Source: Bacteroidota bacterium (lineage in GTDB: Bacteria; Bacteroidota; Bacteroidia; Chitinophagales; LD1). From it: a stretch of 64,000 nucleotides of DNA. The notes under the pieces were generated by a model. It saw nothing but the letters and a program-made list of their open reading frames with translations. It was not told the origin of the DNA and did no database searches. The stretch spans positions 1 to 64,000 of the forward strand of contig JADJZU010000023.1 in NCBI GenBank assembly GCA_016715625.1. Reading direction: 5' to 3'. The stretch's first letter is position 1. Each line of letters starts with the position of its first letter. Shown piece after piece: positions 9,701-18,253 of this stretch. The position numbers and the translations under genes were made by a program.

Positions 9701-10367
9701 ATTAGCAGAATCCTCAAAGGTGGCATCCAATACAGTGATTCAAAAGGGCATATACAAGTGTAACGCGTTTAAAATTACATCCACGCTCACGTTACCTTTG
9801 GCTGCGTCTGATACATTGGTTGATATTTGGCCCCGACACAGCTCATCAACACTGTACGGAAAATACGGTGGAAAGCTGATTCCAAGAGAAGAAATATACA
9901 TTGAGTCTGCTGCCTCTAATCAAGCTGTGGTGGCAGGGTACATTTACCAGCTATATGACACAAGTGGCACAAACCTTATAGGGTGGCTGCCTTTTGACAC
10001 ATCGAGCATATTTGCGGCAAATTTTGCTATAACCGCCTTGATAGGAGACAGCATTATCCGTAATTGGGATACATTGATTTTGTCGAATCCTGCAGCAAAC
10101 AATACCGAGATGCGGTTTTATATGTATCCGAACCCTTCGTTCAATACTGTCACAGTTGAGATATCGGGCGGTTGTATGTCCGAAAGTGTAATCAGCGTAA
10201 GTGCCTTTGACGGAAAGACAGTTTTAAAGCTAAATATAGAACCAACCAATGGCCAGCACAAAAGGCTTTTCTTGAATACTGAGCATTTATCGGAGGGTGT
10301 TTATATGATAAACTATCAATCAGATTGCGGAAACGATTACAAGAAGCTGATAAAACTGACTAAATGA
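6756..10367 (+). CDS. T9SS-secreted subtilisin-like serine protease with N-terminal beta-propeller
   Basis: The open frame begins with a GTG at 6756, but the true start is probably ATG 6710, read through the C8 tract at 6723-6730, because only that gives a full signal peptide. In the numbering from 6756, residues of about 20-440 are SBBP/delta-60-type propeller repeats (GDLYVLGQT, HLVVTGFTSKSDG and similar). An S8 peptidase domain follows, with Asp623 (VGIFDTGI), His673 (GGHGTAVAGI) and Ser885 (FNGTSAATAHVSG). The C-terminus is a T9SS sorting domain (MYPNPSFNTV to KKLIKLTK). Expected role: an extracellular or cell-surface protease. Its stop overlaps the next start by four bases (ATGA), so the two genes are translationally coupled. 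Confidence 0.88.
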   Translation: MLLSPMLMQAQTLVNKVNEEHTLAGTITVDFVSSTRDSAGYVYVAGNTLTLPSQHEDAIVRKYQAGTGTLIWEYVYNDISDLSDFAMGVYVHGGYVYITGTSVDLTTSESTIYTVILDPADGSEVDVIKYTPDYGGYAVASSVKADNVGRFFVCGTEQNGANDFQVFVIAYDLVNGELWRTYYDSSGRYDGAVSMKYNSKGELIIVGYSGTAFSSWDFVTLKVYPGDGSITDTVYSSNGNGNLSRPVDFTTDFVGDLYVLGQTAISPTNTDWKLIKYDTLFNEVWVRTWGSADSLEDKPVSIAADHAGHLVVTGFTSKSDGSTDATTVRFNRNGSTIWQRSIAALTAGEDAKAADLVLAAIPDTDFYITGSSHRQGDEDMFTAKYDINGNLKWLKYFNDTTACQDHARDIQIDGSGLIYSSGSVTTPTDTGFVTVVYEDFELGKELAYDSLGNPLYVKGQILVKFDSSVVIQSAINNPELKFGNAQRFLKQWAIDSITKYLPFTYRDILLTKIHTNLKTSDTISMSRLGERVSIPDFWASFIFSFPTQNITEKRLCDTLINVFPIVEYAQLDQIATLCSFPNDPLYNDQQSLHPVNYTGVDINIEQAWHYTNGKDYIKVGIFDTGILSTHQDFCGAYDWGGLGQINPTVKDGWDYVYDIPLGTGGLLNDIGGHGTAVAGIIGAGTNNGNGVAGIAGGDSLNDSGVSLHGFRLMTQPLYQGGPDSLATAHQIIKGIVETSTQSLDSSFGYGMHVLNQSFVFNSSAILNGYFIDSNWAMIVDAYHYANRNKMIIPSGAGNDGGLIDINEPYVYYPAAIDDKWLIAVGGTGNNGEWTGTHPDDEFTANFGKELDVSAPAVRLLVYTDSVGSNPLQYPTGRFGSFNGTSAATAHVSGVAALLLSYLNDTVSGYRNLAPEDVEHIIELSAFDIDSPGYDIFTGYGRLNAGAALYVVDTAHRKLVHYDSDSIMNTKSVSIAFSDSILLLAESSKVASNTVIQKGIYKCNAFKITSTLTLPLAASDTLVDIWPRHSSSTLYGKYGGKLIPREEIYIESAASNQAVVAGYIYQLYDTSGTNLIGWLPFDTSSIFAANFAITALIGDSIIRNWDTLILSNPAANNTEMRFYMYPNPSFNTVTVEISGGCMSESVISVSAFDGKTVLKLNIEPTNGQHKRLFLNTEHLSEGVYMINYQSDCGNDYKKLIKLTK

Positions 10368-11356
10368 AAATCCATTACAACAATACCATACTGACCGTTT
10401 GCCTGCTTTGTTTTAGTGCAGTTTTTTGCCGTGCACAGTTTGTGCAAATACCAGATTCTAACTTTGTGAAATGGCTAAATAACAACGGTTATGGAAGTTG
10501 TGTTTCAAACAATCAGTTAGACACTACCTGCTCTCTGTTGCAAACCGAAGATTCGGTATCGTGTAATATGAAACAGATAGGCAACCTTGAAGGAATACAG
10601 TATTTCAAAAACCTGAAATACCTTAATTGTAACGACAATTTCTTACTGCAACTTCCACCGTTGCCAGTAACACTTAGAAATTTACTATGCCGAAATAACG
10701 ATTTAACATCGTTGCCGTTTTTACCAAACAGTCTTAATAAATTATATTGCCATAACAACCTGCTTACATGGCTACCTCCTTTACCAGACAGCCTTCAATT
10801 ATTGAATTGCAGTATGAATCAGTTAAGTGGGCTGCCTGAGTTGCCAAATAGTTTAACACGCCTTTCATGCGCTTTAAACGTGATAAATAGTTTACCTGAA
10901 CTACCCGATTCTTTGTATGAGTTAGACGCTTATGGGAATCAACTTTTCTGCTTGCCTCTATTAAAGCGTATAGTTTTACTGGACTTTAATGGTAATAATA
11001 TCCAGTGCAAGCCCAACGATGGAATAGTTACTTATAGTTCTCCAAGCCTGAGTTCACTGCCGTTTTGTGCAGATTCCAATCCGCATGTTTGTTTACTATA
11101 TCAAAGTAGTATAGATGTAAAACGAAAAAATATTGCTACCCTCCACCCCAACCCCGCCACTACTTCCATTATCCTCAGCGGCACAGAGCCGGGCAGCACA
11201 GCTACCATCAGCAACCTGCACGGGCAGGTGCTGCGGCAGTATGCTATAACCGCAGCACAGCAAACAATAGATACAGAAAGCCTGCCTGCAGGCTTTTACT
11301 TCTGCACGTTGCACAGCGGCCACAAGCGGCAGGTGCTTAGGTTTATGAGGGAGTAG
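10364..11356 (+). CDS. Secreted leucine-rich-repeat protein with T9SS sorting domain
   Basis: A 330-residue protein with a signal peptide (ending AVFCRAQ). From about residue 75 to 215 it carries about seven LRR units of roughly 21 residues in the YopM/IpaH style (LPPLPDSLQLLNCSMNQL, LPELPDSLYELDAYGNQL). A T9SS sorting domain follows, from LHPNPATTSI to the end VLRFMRE. LRRs of this kind usually bind proteins; the partner is unknown. The four-base overlap with the subtilase stop suggests the two proteins are made together, so the LRR protein could target or regulate the protease (inference). Confidence 0.87.
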   Translation: MKIHYNNTILTVCLLCFSAVFCRAQFVQIPDSNFVKWLNNNGYGSCVSNNQLDTTCSLLQTEDSVSCNMKQIGNLEGIQYFKNLKYLNCNDNFLLQLPPLPVTLRNLLCRNNDLTSLPFLPNSLNKLYCHNNLLTWLPPLPDSLQLLNCSMNQLSGLPELPNSLTRLSCALNVINSLPELPDSLYELDAYGNQLFCLPLLKRIVLLDFNGNNIQCKPNDGIVTYSSPSLSSLPFCADSNPHVCLLYQSSIDVKRKNIATLHPNPATTSIILSGTEPGSTATISNLHGQVLRQYAITAAQQTIDTESLPAGFYFCTLHSGHKRQVLRFMRE

Positions 11357-11534
11357 GTTATTTTTATGGTATAGCTATGCTAACTAGCAAAGTCACAGGC
11401 TTTCGATTAATCAATACTTCCGGTTAACCCTACCCAAATGCTTGGAAGTGTTGGATATGGCTTTTGAAGCCAAAATAATATTTCGACTTTTTAAACTTTT
11501 TTAAGAGCGGCTGGTCTATCTTCAAAAACCGCTT

Positions 11535-12797
11535 ATGCTAAAAAAATTACCTGCACTTGGTTTTACCCTCCTCCTGACTTTTTCACTTTCTGCCCAAACT
11601 ATTACACCCCTTTACCTGAACTTCAACTCGCACAGTGAAGAGAATGATTTTGGCTTTGGCAAAAATTATAACAACAACGTAGATACTTTTAATAAGTATC
11701 GCAATCTGCTGGTGACCATGTGCGATACCTTTCGCGCCAAGGGGGCCAAATACAATTCGCAGCACGACTGGGCTTTTTTGGAGGGGGCTAAACTTTATGA
11801 CAACGGCAGCCACGCCAATACCAACAACAAGAATATTTTTCAATGGATGCGCGATGACAACAACGGCCTGATAGAGTTGGATGCACATGCGCACATGACA
11901 CAAAAAAACTATACCGATGTGGTGTGGTATTACCAGCAACTGGGCATTACTCCATCCAAAGTAGTGGGTGGCTTTTTGTATGACACGGTCATGAATGCAG
12001 CGATGCCCGGCAGTAACTGGACACAAATGCAGGATTCGCTACCCGGTAAAACAAGGCCGTTCATGAAATTTCAGTTTGACATTTTATGGGGTGGTGGGAC
12101 CGGAAATCATCAGGGCGTAGATTTGAGTCCCGTGGGAATTTGGCAGCCTGATACCATGAAGAATATCCTTACGCACAACGGCAGCAGGCATTTAGTCTTG
12201 TTGGGAAATGGCTGCAATACCCTGCTGACCGATACGACCGCAAACATCGTGAGCACTCTCCTGAACGAAATACGTACCTTGGTGTATGAAATCAATAACG
12301 GACAATTAGCCGCTGGCAAGTTTTATTCATCCTGTATCATGTTCAACATACGCGACCTTAGGCCCGGATTGGCGGTGAAAGCAGCACAGTTGATAGATTC
12401 GCTACAGCCCTTGGTGGATGCCGGTTATATTGTTTGGAAAAACCATACCGAGAAGGTGGATATATGGAAGGCGCAATACACCTCCGCTCCAAACATTGTA
12501 ATCTGTGCCGACATGCCGGCCTGGAACGGACAAACCGGAATTTCTACCGACATACCGGATTCGGATACGCAGATTTCAGAATTTAGTATCTACCCAAACC
12601 CGGCAACAGATGTTGTTTACGTACGCAGTCAATCTTTGTTGATAGATGAAATGCTGCGGGTGTATGATGTGAGCGATCGGCTGGTATTAGAAACAAAACT
12701 CTTGTCGCCTCTTCAGCAAGTCAGTTTAGAAGCACTGGATAAGGGGGTCTACTTTATAAAAATCAATACCCGGCTGCAAAAGATATTGGTACAATAG
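11535..12797 (+). CDS. Secreted protein, possible polysaccharide-deacetylase-like domain, T9SS tail
   Basis: A 420-residue protein with the signal peptide MLKKLPALGFTLLLTFSLSAQ and a T9SS domain at the end (IYPNPATDVVYV to LQKILVQ). The central domain has an early acidic/His segment (FNSHSEENDFGFG), an IELDAHAHMTQ motif near residue 115, and a late 'GYIVWKNHTEKVDIW' segment. This arrangement recalls metal-dependent NodB-type polysaccharide deacetylases, but the canonical motif set is not clear to me, so this is a fold-level guess. About 180 bases separate it from the LRR gene, so it probably has its own promoter. Confidence 0.7.
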   Translation: MLKKLPALGFTLLLTFSLSAQTITPLYLNFNSHSEENDFGFGKNYNNNVDTFNKYRNLLVTMCDTFRAKGAKYNSQHDWAFLEGAKLYDNGSHANTNNKNIFQWMRDDNNGLIELDAHAHMTQKNYTDVVWYYQQLGITPSKVVGGFLYDTVMNAAMPGSNWTQMQDSLPGKTRPFMKFQFDILWGGGTGNHQGVDLSPVGIWQPDTMKNILTHNGSRHLVLLGNGCNTLLTDTTANIVSTLLNEIRTLVYEINNGQLAAGKFYSSCIMFNIRDLRPGLAVKAAQLIDSLQPLVDAGYIVWKNHTEKVDIWKAQYTSAPNIVICADMPAWNGQTGISTDIPDSDTQISEFSIYPNPATDVVYVRSQSLLIDEMLRVYDVSDRLVLETKLLSPLQQVSLEALDKGVYFIKINTRLQKILVQ

Positions 12798-12826
12798 TTT
12801 TTTATATTCATCATCAAATAGTTGCT

Positions 12827-14389
12827 ATGAAAAAAATGATACTGGCTATTGCGATACTCTTAACCACCGCGGTGGCCTATACGCAAACGCCTACCTGGGC
12901 CAATCAAATTTCCTGTGTGCTCTATTCGCATTGCACCAGTTGCCACAATCCCAACGGCCTGGCGCCCTTTTCTTTGCTGAGCTATACAGATGCCTATAAC
13001 AAACGAATTGCCATTGTCAACTCGGTTTCTTCCGGCAAAATGCCCCCTTACTTGCCTGATTTATCTTATTCCCGCTTTGCGCATGAGCGCGTGCTCAGCA
13101 GCGAGGAAATTACTCTGATTAGTGCATGGGTAAGCGGAGGGGCACCTTCAGGCGATACTACGCAGGCTCCTGCAACACCCGTTTACTCTACTACAGAGGA
13201 AATCACCAGTCCGGATTTGGTGGGGCGTATGCCTACCTTTACGGTTCCTAACATCGGGGGCGATTTGTATCAGGCATTTATAGTAACCAATCCCAGCCCA
13301 ACGGTGCAATACATCACCGAAATGGAAGTTGTACCCGGCAATAGAAATATTGTGCACCATGTACTCGTGTTTCAGGATACCACCAACGTTCCGGTAGCTA
13401 ACGACAGCGCGTATGCGGGTCCGGGGTATGTTTCTTTTGGTGGCATTGGTAGTAATAAGGCACAGCTCATCAGTGCCTGGGTGCCTGGTTCCGGAGTTTA
13501 TAGCCTGCCATCAGGCATGGGGATTAGGCTGGCAGCAGGAGCCCGAATTGTGATTCAGGTGCATTACCCCTTAGGTTCCGGAGGGCAGGTGGACTCTACC
13601 AAGCTGAACATTAAATTCAGCCCTACGACCTTACGAAATGTGAGCATTGCACCGATTTTAAACTCGGGCAATATTACCAACGGCCCTTTTGCTATTCCGG
13701 CCAATTCAGTCAAAACATTTTACTCCCAGTATACTGTTCCTGCGAACGTAACGGTGGTATCGGTGGCTCCGCACGCTCATTTAATCAACACAAAATTTGA
13801 AGTGTTTGGGGTAACACCGGCTAACGACACCCTCCGGTTTATCCGCATCAATGATTGGGATTTTCATTGGCAGGGAGCACAAAATTTTCAGAAACCAATT
13901 AAAGTGCCTACCGGAACGGTATTGCACGGCATTGCGGTGTATGATAACACGCCCAACAATCCGCACCACCCCAACCCCTCCAACCCGCAATTGGTTACTC
14001 AGGGTGAAGCTACCAGTGACGAAATGATGCTTATCTATTTTGGTTACTTGCTTTATCAAAATGGAGACGAAAACATCATCGTAGATACGTCTTCGCACTT
14101 GGCGCATTACCTGGATTGCGAACCGGAGGCTTTGGTAAGTGGAGTGAACGATGCTGTTACTGATCTTCCCCGGCTAACTGTTGCGCCAAATCCTTTTGAG
14201 GAGGCTTTAGTTTGCACCGTCAATGATTTAGAAGCGGGTAGTTTGGTAGAAATTTTTGATATGCTGGGCAGAAAGGTATTCGAGAAAAGAATGGAAACTT
14301 CGCAACTCAATATAGAAACGAACGACTGGAAGTCTGGTGTTTACATCCTAAAATATGGTCGCGAGGTGCGGAGGGTTGTCAAGAAGTAG
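12827..14389 (+). CDS. Cytochrome c / copper type II monooxygenase-like secreted protein, T9SS tail
   Basis: A 520-residue protein: signal peptide (ending AVAYTQ), one haem-c motif CTSCH at residues 36-40 with a plausible distal Met in GKMPPYLP, then a peptidylglycine-monooxygenase-like pair of beta-sandwiches. Copper ligands seen: His177-His178 (NIVHHVLVF), His246 (IQVHYPLG), the His316-x-His318 pair (APHAHLIN) and Met400 or Met401 (SDEMMLIYF). These match the CuH and CuM sites of PHM/DBM-type enzymes. A T9SS domain (VAPNPFEEAL to VRRVVKK) ends the protein. The haem domain could deliver electrons to the copper site. The hydroxylated substrate is unknown. It lies 29 bases after the previous gene. 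Confidence 0.82.
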   Translation: MKKMILAIAILLTTAVAYTQTPTWANQISCVLYSHCTSCHNPNGLAPFSLLSYTDAYNKRIAIVNSVSSGKMPPYLPDLSYSRFAHERVLSSEEITLISAWVSGGAPSGDTTQAPATPVYSTTEEITSPDLVGRMPTFTVPNIGGDLYQAFIVTNPSPTVQYITEMEVVPGNRNIVHHVLVFQDTTNVPVANDSAYAGPGYVSFGGIGSNKAQLISAWVPGSGVYSLPSGMGIRLAAGARIVIQVHYPLGSGGQVDSTKLNIKFSPTTLRNVSIAPILNSGNITNGPFAIPANSVKTFYSQYTVPANVTVVSVAPHAHLINTKFEVFGVTPANDTLRFIRINDWDFHWQGAQNFQKPIKVPTGTVLHGIAVYDNTPNNPHHPNPSNPQLVTQGEATSDEMMLIYFGYLLYQNGDENIIVDTSSHLAHYLDCEPEALVSGVNDAVTDLPRLTVAPNPFEEALVCTVNDLEAGSLVEIFDMLGRKVFEKRMETSQLNIETNDWKSGVYILKYGREVRRVVKK

Positions 14390-14395
14390 AAGAAC

Positions 14396-15979
14396 ATGGT
14401 CAAGGCATTTTTTACTTTACTGCTCGCTACCACTTTTTTTTCTTGCGCGATTGCGCAAAGCACGAACACCAATATCAGCAATGGTGTTGCATTTGATGGC
14501 GAGCCATACATTGCGGTCAATCCGGTCAATCCTCAAAATTTAGTAGCTGCCTGGATGGGCCTTAAGCTGAGTAACGGAACGTTTAAAATTGCCATTAAAA
14601 CCCGCGCTAGTTTGGATGGCGGACTAACCTGGAGTACCACCAATGCCCTTCCGCATTTTGCCACGGGCTTTGGCTCTGCAGATCCTTCTTTGGCATTTGA
14701 TAAAAACGGCTTGCTCTATGCTTGCTATATCGATTATCAGAAATCGCCCGACAGCGGGGGTATATATGTAGCCCGCTCCGTGGATGGAGGTTTAAGTTGG
14801 GATACTCCCTCTAAAGCATTCGATATGTATGATGACGGCACTAAAAAGCCTATCGACCGCCCCTGGTTAGTGGTAGATAACTCCGCTACTGCTAATGCCG
14901 GTACGCTCTACATTACCTCTAAGCCTCCGCAATGGGTGGCTCCGCCTAACCGCAATTACTTTAAAGCATCGAGCGATAGCGGCCACACCTGGTCGGCTAT
15001 CGCCAACATAGACGGTAGCACACATTTAATTGGTAATGCCATTGCTCAACCCATGGCTACACCGGCTGTAACGGTGGGTGGAAAGTTCTGTGCCGCGTAT
15101 CCCAGCTATGTGGCCTCACAAAATATTTTGCCCGCTTTTTATCTGGCGCAGTCACGTGATAAGGGACAAACCTTTTCGTACAGCACCATGCTCACTACTC
15201 CTCCGGCTGCTAACGATTCTAACTACAAAAACGGCTATCTGCTGATTGCCAATCCGGCTGATAGCAATCAATTGTTTTTTGTTTCGCCCGATGCCATGAA
15301 TGGCGATGCCGATATTATGTCGCTACACAGTAATGATGGCGGGCAAACCTGGAGCAGCCGGGTGCGTGTTAATGACGATGCCATAGCAAACGGCAAGGGG
15401 CAGGATATGGTGTGGGCCGATTATAACGAACAGGGTAAACTGGTGGTTACCTGGCGCGACAGGCGCCACGCTTCTTCCAATGGCTTTTGGAATGCGGGCT
15501 ACGATTTTTACTACGCCACCAGCACCGATAACGGACAGACCTTCTCGGCCAATCAGAAACTAAGCAGTCAGTTTATTGCCTTTGATTCGCTGCTTACATC
15601 CGATGGTAACGACTTTATGAGTTGTGCCTATCAAGCCGATACGCTCTACACCGTTTGGGGCGATACGCGAAGTGGCAAGCTGAACATTTATTTCAGTAAA
15701 ACAGTTGTAAGCAGCAATACGCAAGTAAGCGTGGTGCAGTTGGAGGGCGCTGAAAACACGCTGCTGGCATTTCCCAATCCATTTCAAAAATCGTTTACGG
15801 TGAGGGTAGATGAACGACTAATAGGTCAACCGGTTTATCTGACAGACCTGAACGGGAAGATACTGCAAATGGACACTGTCTCTACCACATCTTTTGAATG
15901 GCAAACATCCGGTTTACCTGCGGGTACTTATTTGTTGAGAAGCAATGGCAGTATATTAAAACTCCTGAAGCATGAGTAA
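14396..15979 (+). CDS. Secreted six-Asp-box (sialidase/BNR-like) protein, T9SS tail
   Basis: A 527-residue protein with a signal peptide ending SCAIAQ and at least six Asp-box motifs (SLDGGLTWS, SVDGGLSWD, SSDSGHTWS, SRDKGQTFS, SNDGGQTWS, STDNGQTFS). These mark the blades of a six-bladed propeller as in sialidases and BNR proteins. The catalytic Arg triad of true sialidases cannot be confirmed, so binding or a different glycosidase activity is possible. The tail is a T9SS domain (AFPNPFQKSFTV to ILKLLKHE). It begins six bases after the previous stop, and its own stop overlaps the next start by eight bases. Confidence 0.85.
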   Translation: MVKAFFTLLLATTFFSCAIAQSTNTNISNGVAFDGEPYIAVNPVNPQNLVAAWMGLKLSNGTFKIAIKTRASLDGGLTWSTTNALPHFATGFGSADPSLAFDKNGLLYACYIDYQKSPDSGGIYVARSVDGGLSWDTPSKAFDMYDDGTKKPIDRPWLVVDNSATANAGTLYITSKPPQWVAPPNRNYFKASSDSGHTWSAIANIDGSTHLIGNAIAQPMATPAVTVGGKFCAAYPSYVASQNILPAFYLAQSRDKGQTFSYSTMLTTPPAANDSNYKNGYLLIANPADSNQLFFVSPDAMNGDADIMSLHSNDGGQTWSSRVRVNDDAIANGKGQDMVWADYNEQGKLVVTWRDRRHASSNGFWNAGYDFYYATSTDNGQTFSANQKLSSQFIAFDSLLTSDGNDFMSCAYQADTLYTVWGDTRSGKLNIYFSKTVVSSNTQVSVVQLEGAENTLLAFPNPFQKSFTVRVDERLIGQPVYLTDLNGKILQMDTVSTTSFEWQTSGLPAGTYLLRSNGSILKLLKHE

Positions 15980-17189
15980 ATGGGTGGCTCTATTCATTGG
16001 CTGCCTGGCTGCAATATCTGTGTCTGCACAGAGTTTCAATGCTTATATATTAATGGGTCATGGAGCGAGCTGCACCAACGATGCCGGGGTGCTTTATGTT
16101 GATGTGGCCGGTGGAAGCAACTACACTTACCAGTGGAACACAGGGGCCACTACCGATACCATCAGCGGGCTTGCTGCCGGTGAATATACCGTAACCGTTT
16201 ACAGCGGCACCGATTCTGTGCTGCGGGCTGTAACGCTACCGCCCTTTGGTGCAGATACAGTATTAACGCATCCTGCCTGTCATGGCTTGAGTGATGGTTG
16301 GGCGTATATTGACAATTTTGCAGGGCAATATCCTCTACAATATGATTGGTATCGGAATGGTGTAGTGCTCAATCAGCATACTTCGAGTGCGAATGCGTTA
16401 TCGGCCGGGATGTATCAGTATTATGTAACTGATGCAGCCGGTTGTGTGGATTCGGGTGCAGTGCAGATTCAAGCTTCCTCACCAGTGATGAAGGCGTATA
16501 TATCCGATTCCATTTTGTGTTACAACGGTATGGCAAAAGTATGGTTCACTCCGGGCTTTGTGCTTAACAATGGCTTTGTCGATTTTTACTCTACCACCGA
16601 TACCTTTACCTATTACAATACAATGGGGGGTGGCAACACGGTGCCGCTGTGTGGTATCGATACCATTGGCTGCGAAGCTTGCGTAGACCAACTTCCATTT
16701 ATCTACCGGCAAGGTCACCCCGACCCGGTGCCCTTGTATCAACTGGGCGATACGGTGTCTACATTTTTTGGCATCAGTTTGCAACCCGACACCTCCCGCA
16801 CTTACTTCTGGAGCTTAAACGGACAGTTGATAGATTCATCGCATTATTCTTTTGTGAAGTTAGACAGCAGCGGCTTTTGTGCTGTGACTATTCGTAACGA
16901 ATTTGGCTGCACCAATTTTGGTAGTTTGCAGGTTTACGTATCGGCCTTGCCGGTGTCCTTGGCAGAGAGTAGCCTAAGCGCCTGGCCGGTGCCGGCCACC
17001 AACAGGCTCTATATGCAAGTCCCCGCCTCCTTGTTATATCAAACGGCTATACTTACCGATGCTACCGGCCGACAAATCATGCATTGGCCCATCCAGCAAA
17101 CCGTACAGATTCTGGAGCTGGGAAACCTGCCGGCAGGTCTCTATTTTATTCAGGCGCAGCAGTACAGCATTAAAGTGCTGAAAGATTGA
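15972..17189 (+). CDS. Secreted SprB/gliding-type repeat protein with T9SS-like tail
   Basis: A 405-residue protein with a signal peptide (LAAISVSAQS). Residues of about 30-85 form a 'YTYQWNTGATTDTISGLAAG' SprB-type repeat, and a second, looser copy follows ('AYIDNFAGQYPLQYDWYRNG'). These PKD/Ig-like units are common in Bacteroidota gliding adhesins. The C-terminus (AWPVPATNRLYMQ to YSIKVLKD) is a type A sorting domain with WPVPA in place of YPNPA. Overlapping the previous gene by eight bases, it closes the run of secreted-protein genes. Likely role: adhesion or surface structure. Confidence 0.78.
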   Translation: MSKWVALFIGCLAAISVSAQSFNAYILMGHGASCTNDAGVLYVDVAGGSNYTYQWNTGATTDTISGLAAGEYTVTVYSGTDSVLRAVTLPPFGADTVLTHPACHGLSDGWAYIDNFAGQYPLQYDWYRNGVVLNQHTSSANALSAGMYQYYVTDAAGCVDSGAVQIQASSPVMKAYISDSILCYNGMAKVWFTPGFVLNNGFVDFYSTTDTFTYYNTMGGGNTVPLCGIDTIGCEACVDQLPFIYRQGHPDPVPLYQLGDTVSTFFGISLQPDTSRTYFWSLNGQLIDSSHYSFVKLDSSGFCAVTIRNEFGCTNFGSLQVYVSALPVSLAESSLSAWPVPATNRLYMQVPASLLYQTAILTDATGRQIMHWPIQQTVQILELGNLPAGLYFIQAQQYSIKVLKD

Positions 17190-17229
17190 TTCTTCTTTCC
17201 GATAATTGCGGCCTCAAAAAAAGAATCAC

Positions 17230-18219
17230 ATGAAAGTAGCCGTAGTAGGTGCCACCGGTCTGGTAGGTACCAAAATGTTGCAGGTATTAGCCGAAAGAAA
17301 TTTTCCGGTAACCGAGTTAATTCCCGTAGCCAGCGAGAAGAGCGTGGGCAAGATGGTTTCGTTTAACGGGAAAGAATATCCCGTAGTAAGTTTTGAAACC
17401 GCGCTGGATAAAAAACCCAACGTAGCCATCTTCAGCGCGGGTGGTTCTACCAGTAAAGAACTGGCTCCTAAGTTTGCCGCCATCGGCTGCACGGTAATAG
17501 ATAACTCTTCGGCCTGGCGTATGGAGCCGGGTATTCCTTTAGTGGTGCCTGAGGTGAACGCCCACGTGCTGACTGCCCACGATAAAATTATTGCCAACCC
17601 GAATTGCTCCACTATTCAAATGGTAGTGGTGCTGAAGCCGCTGCACGATAAATACAAAATTAAGCGCGTGGTGGTGTCTACTTATCAAAGCGTAACCGGC
17701 ACCGGTAAAAAAGCGGTGGACCAGATGATGAATGAGCGTGCCGGCATCAAAGGCGAAATGGCTTATGCGTATCCAATAGATATGAATGCCCTTCCGCATA
17801 TTGATGTTTTTCTGGATAACGGTTACACCAAGGAGGAAATGAAAATGGTGAAGGAAACCTGCAAGATTATGGGCGATGACAGTATCCGGGTAACTGCTAC
17901 TACTGTGCGCATACCTACCATAGGCGGCCACAGCGAAAGTGTAAACATTGAGTTTGAAAAGGATTTTGATGTAGACGAAGTGCGCGCCCTGCTCGCTGCC
18001 TCACCAGGCGTTGTAGTAGTAGACGATGTGAAGAACCTGAAATACCCTATGCCTATACACGCGCACGACAAGGACGATACTTTTGTAGGCCGCATACGCA
18101 GAGACGAAACCCAAGCCAATACCCTCAACTGCTGGATAGTAAGCGACAACCTGCGCAAAGGTGCCGCTACTAACGCGGTGCAGATTGCGGAGTATTTGTT
18201 AGAGAAAGGAATGATTTAA
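17230..18219 (+). CDS. asd: Aspartate-semialdehyde dehydrogenase
   Basis: A 329-residue NADPH enzyme that reduces aspartyl phosphate to aspartate semialdehyde, the branch point to lysine/diaminopimelate, threonine and methionine. The start MKVAVVGATGLVGTKML at 17230 opens directly with the nucleotide-binding loop; the frame extends eight codons upstream but without family match. Catalytic Cys126 lies in NPNCSTIQ, and the His base lies in IPTIGGHSESVNIEF. Length is normal. It precedes psd by only 34 bases; the two functions are unrelated, so this may be simple packing. Confidence 0.96.
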   Translation: MKVAVVGATGLVGTKMLQVLAERNFPVTELIPVASEKSVGKMVSFNGKEYPVVSFETALDKKPNVAIFSAGGSTSKELAPKFAAIGCTVIDNSSAWRMEPGIPLVVPEVNAHVLTAHDKIIANPNCSTIQMVVVLKPLHDKYKIKRVVVSTYQSVTGTGKKAVDQMMNERAGIKGEMAYAYPIDMNALPHIDVFLDNGYTKEEMKMVKETCKIMGDDSIRVTATTVRIPTIGGHSESVNIEFEKDFDVDEVRALLAASPGVVVVDDVKNLKYPMPIHAHDKDDTFVGRIRRDETQANTLNCWIVSDNLRKGAATNAVQIAEYLLEKGMI

Positions 18220-18253
18220 ACGATTCTTATTAAATCTTTCCTACGTTCACGCC

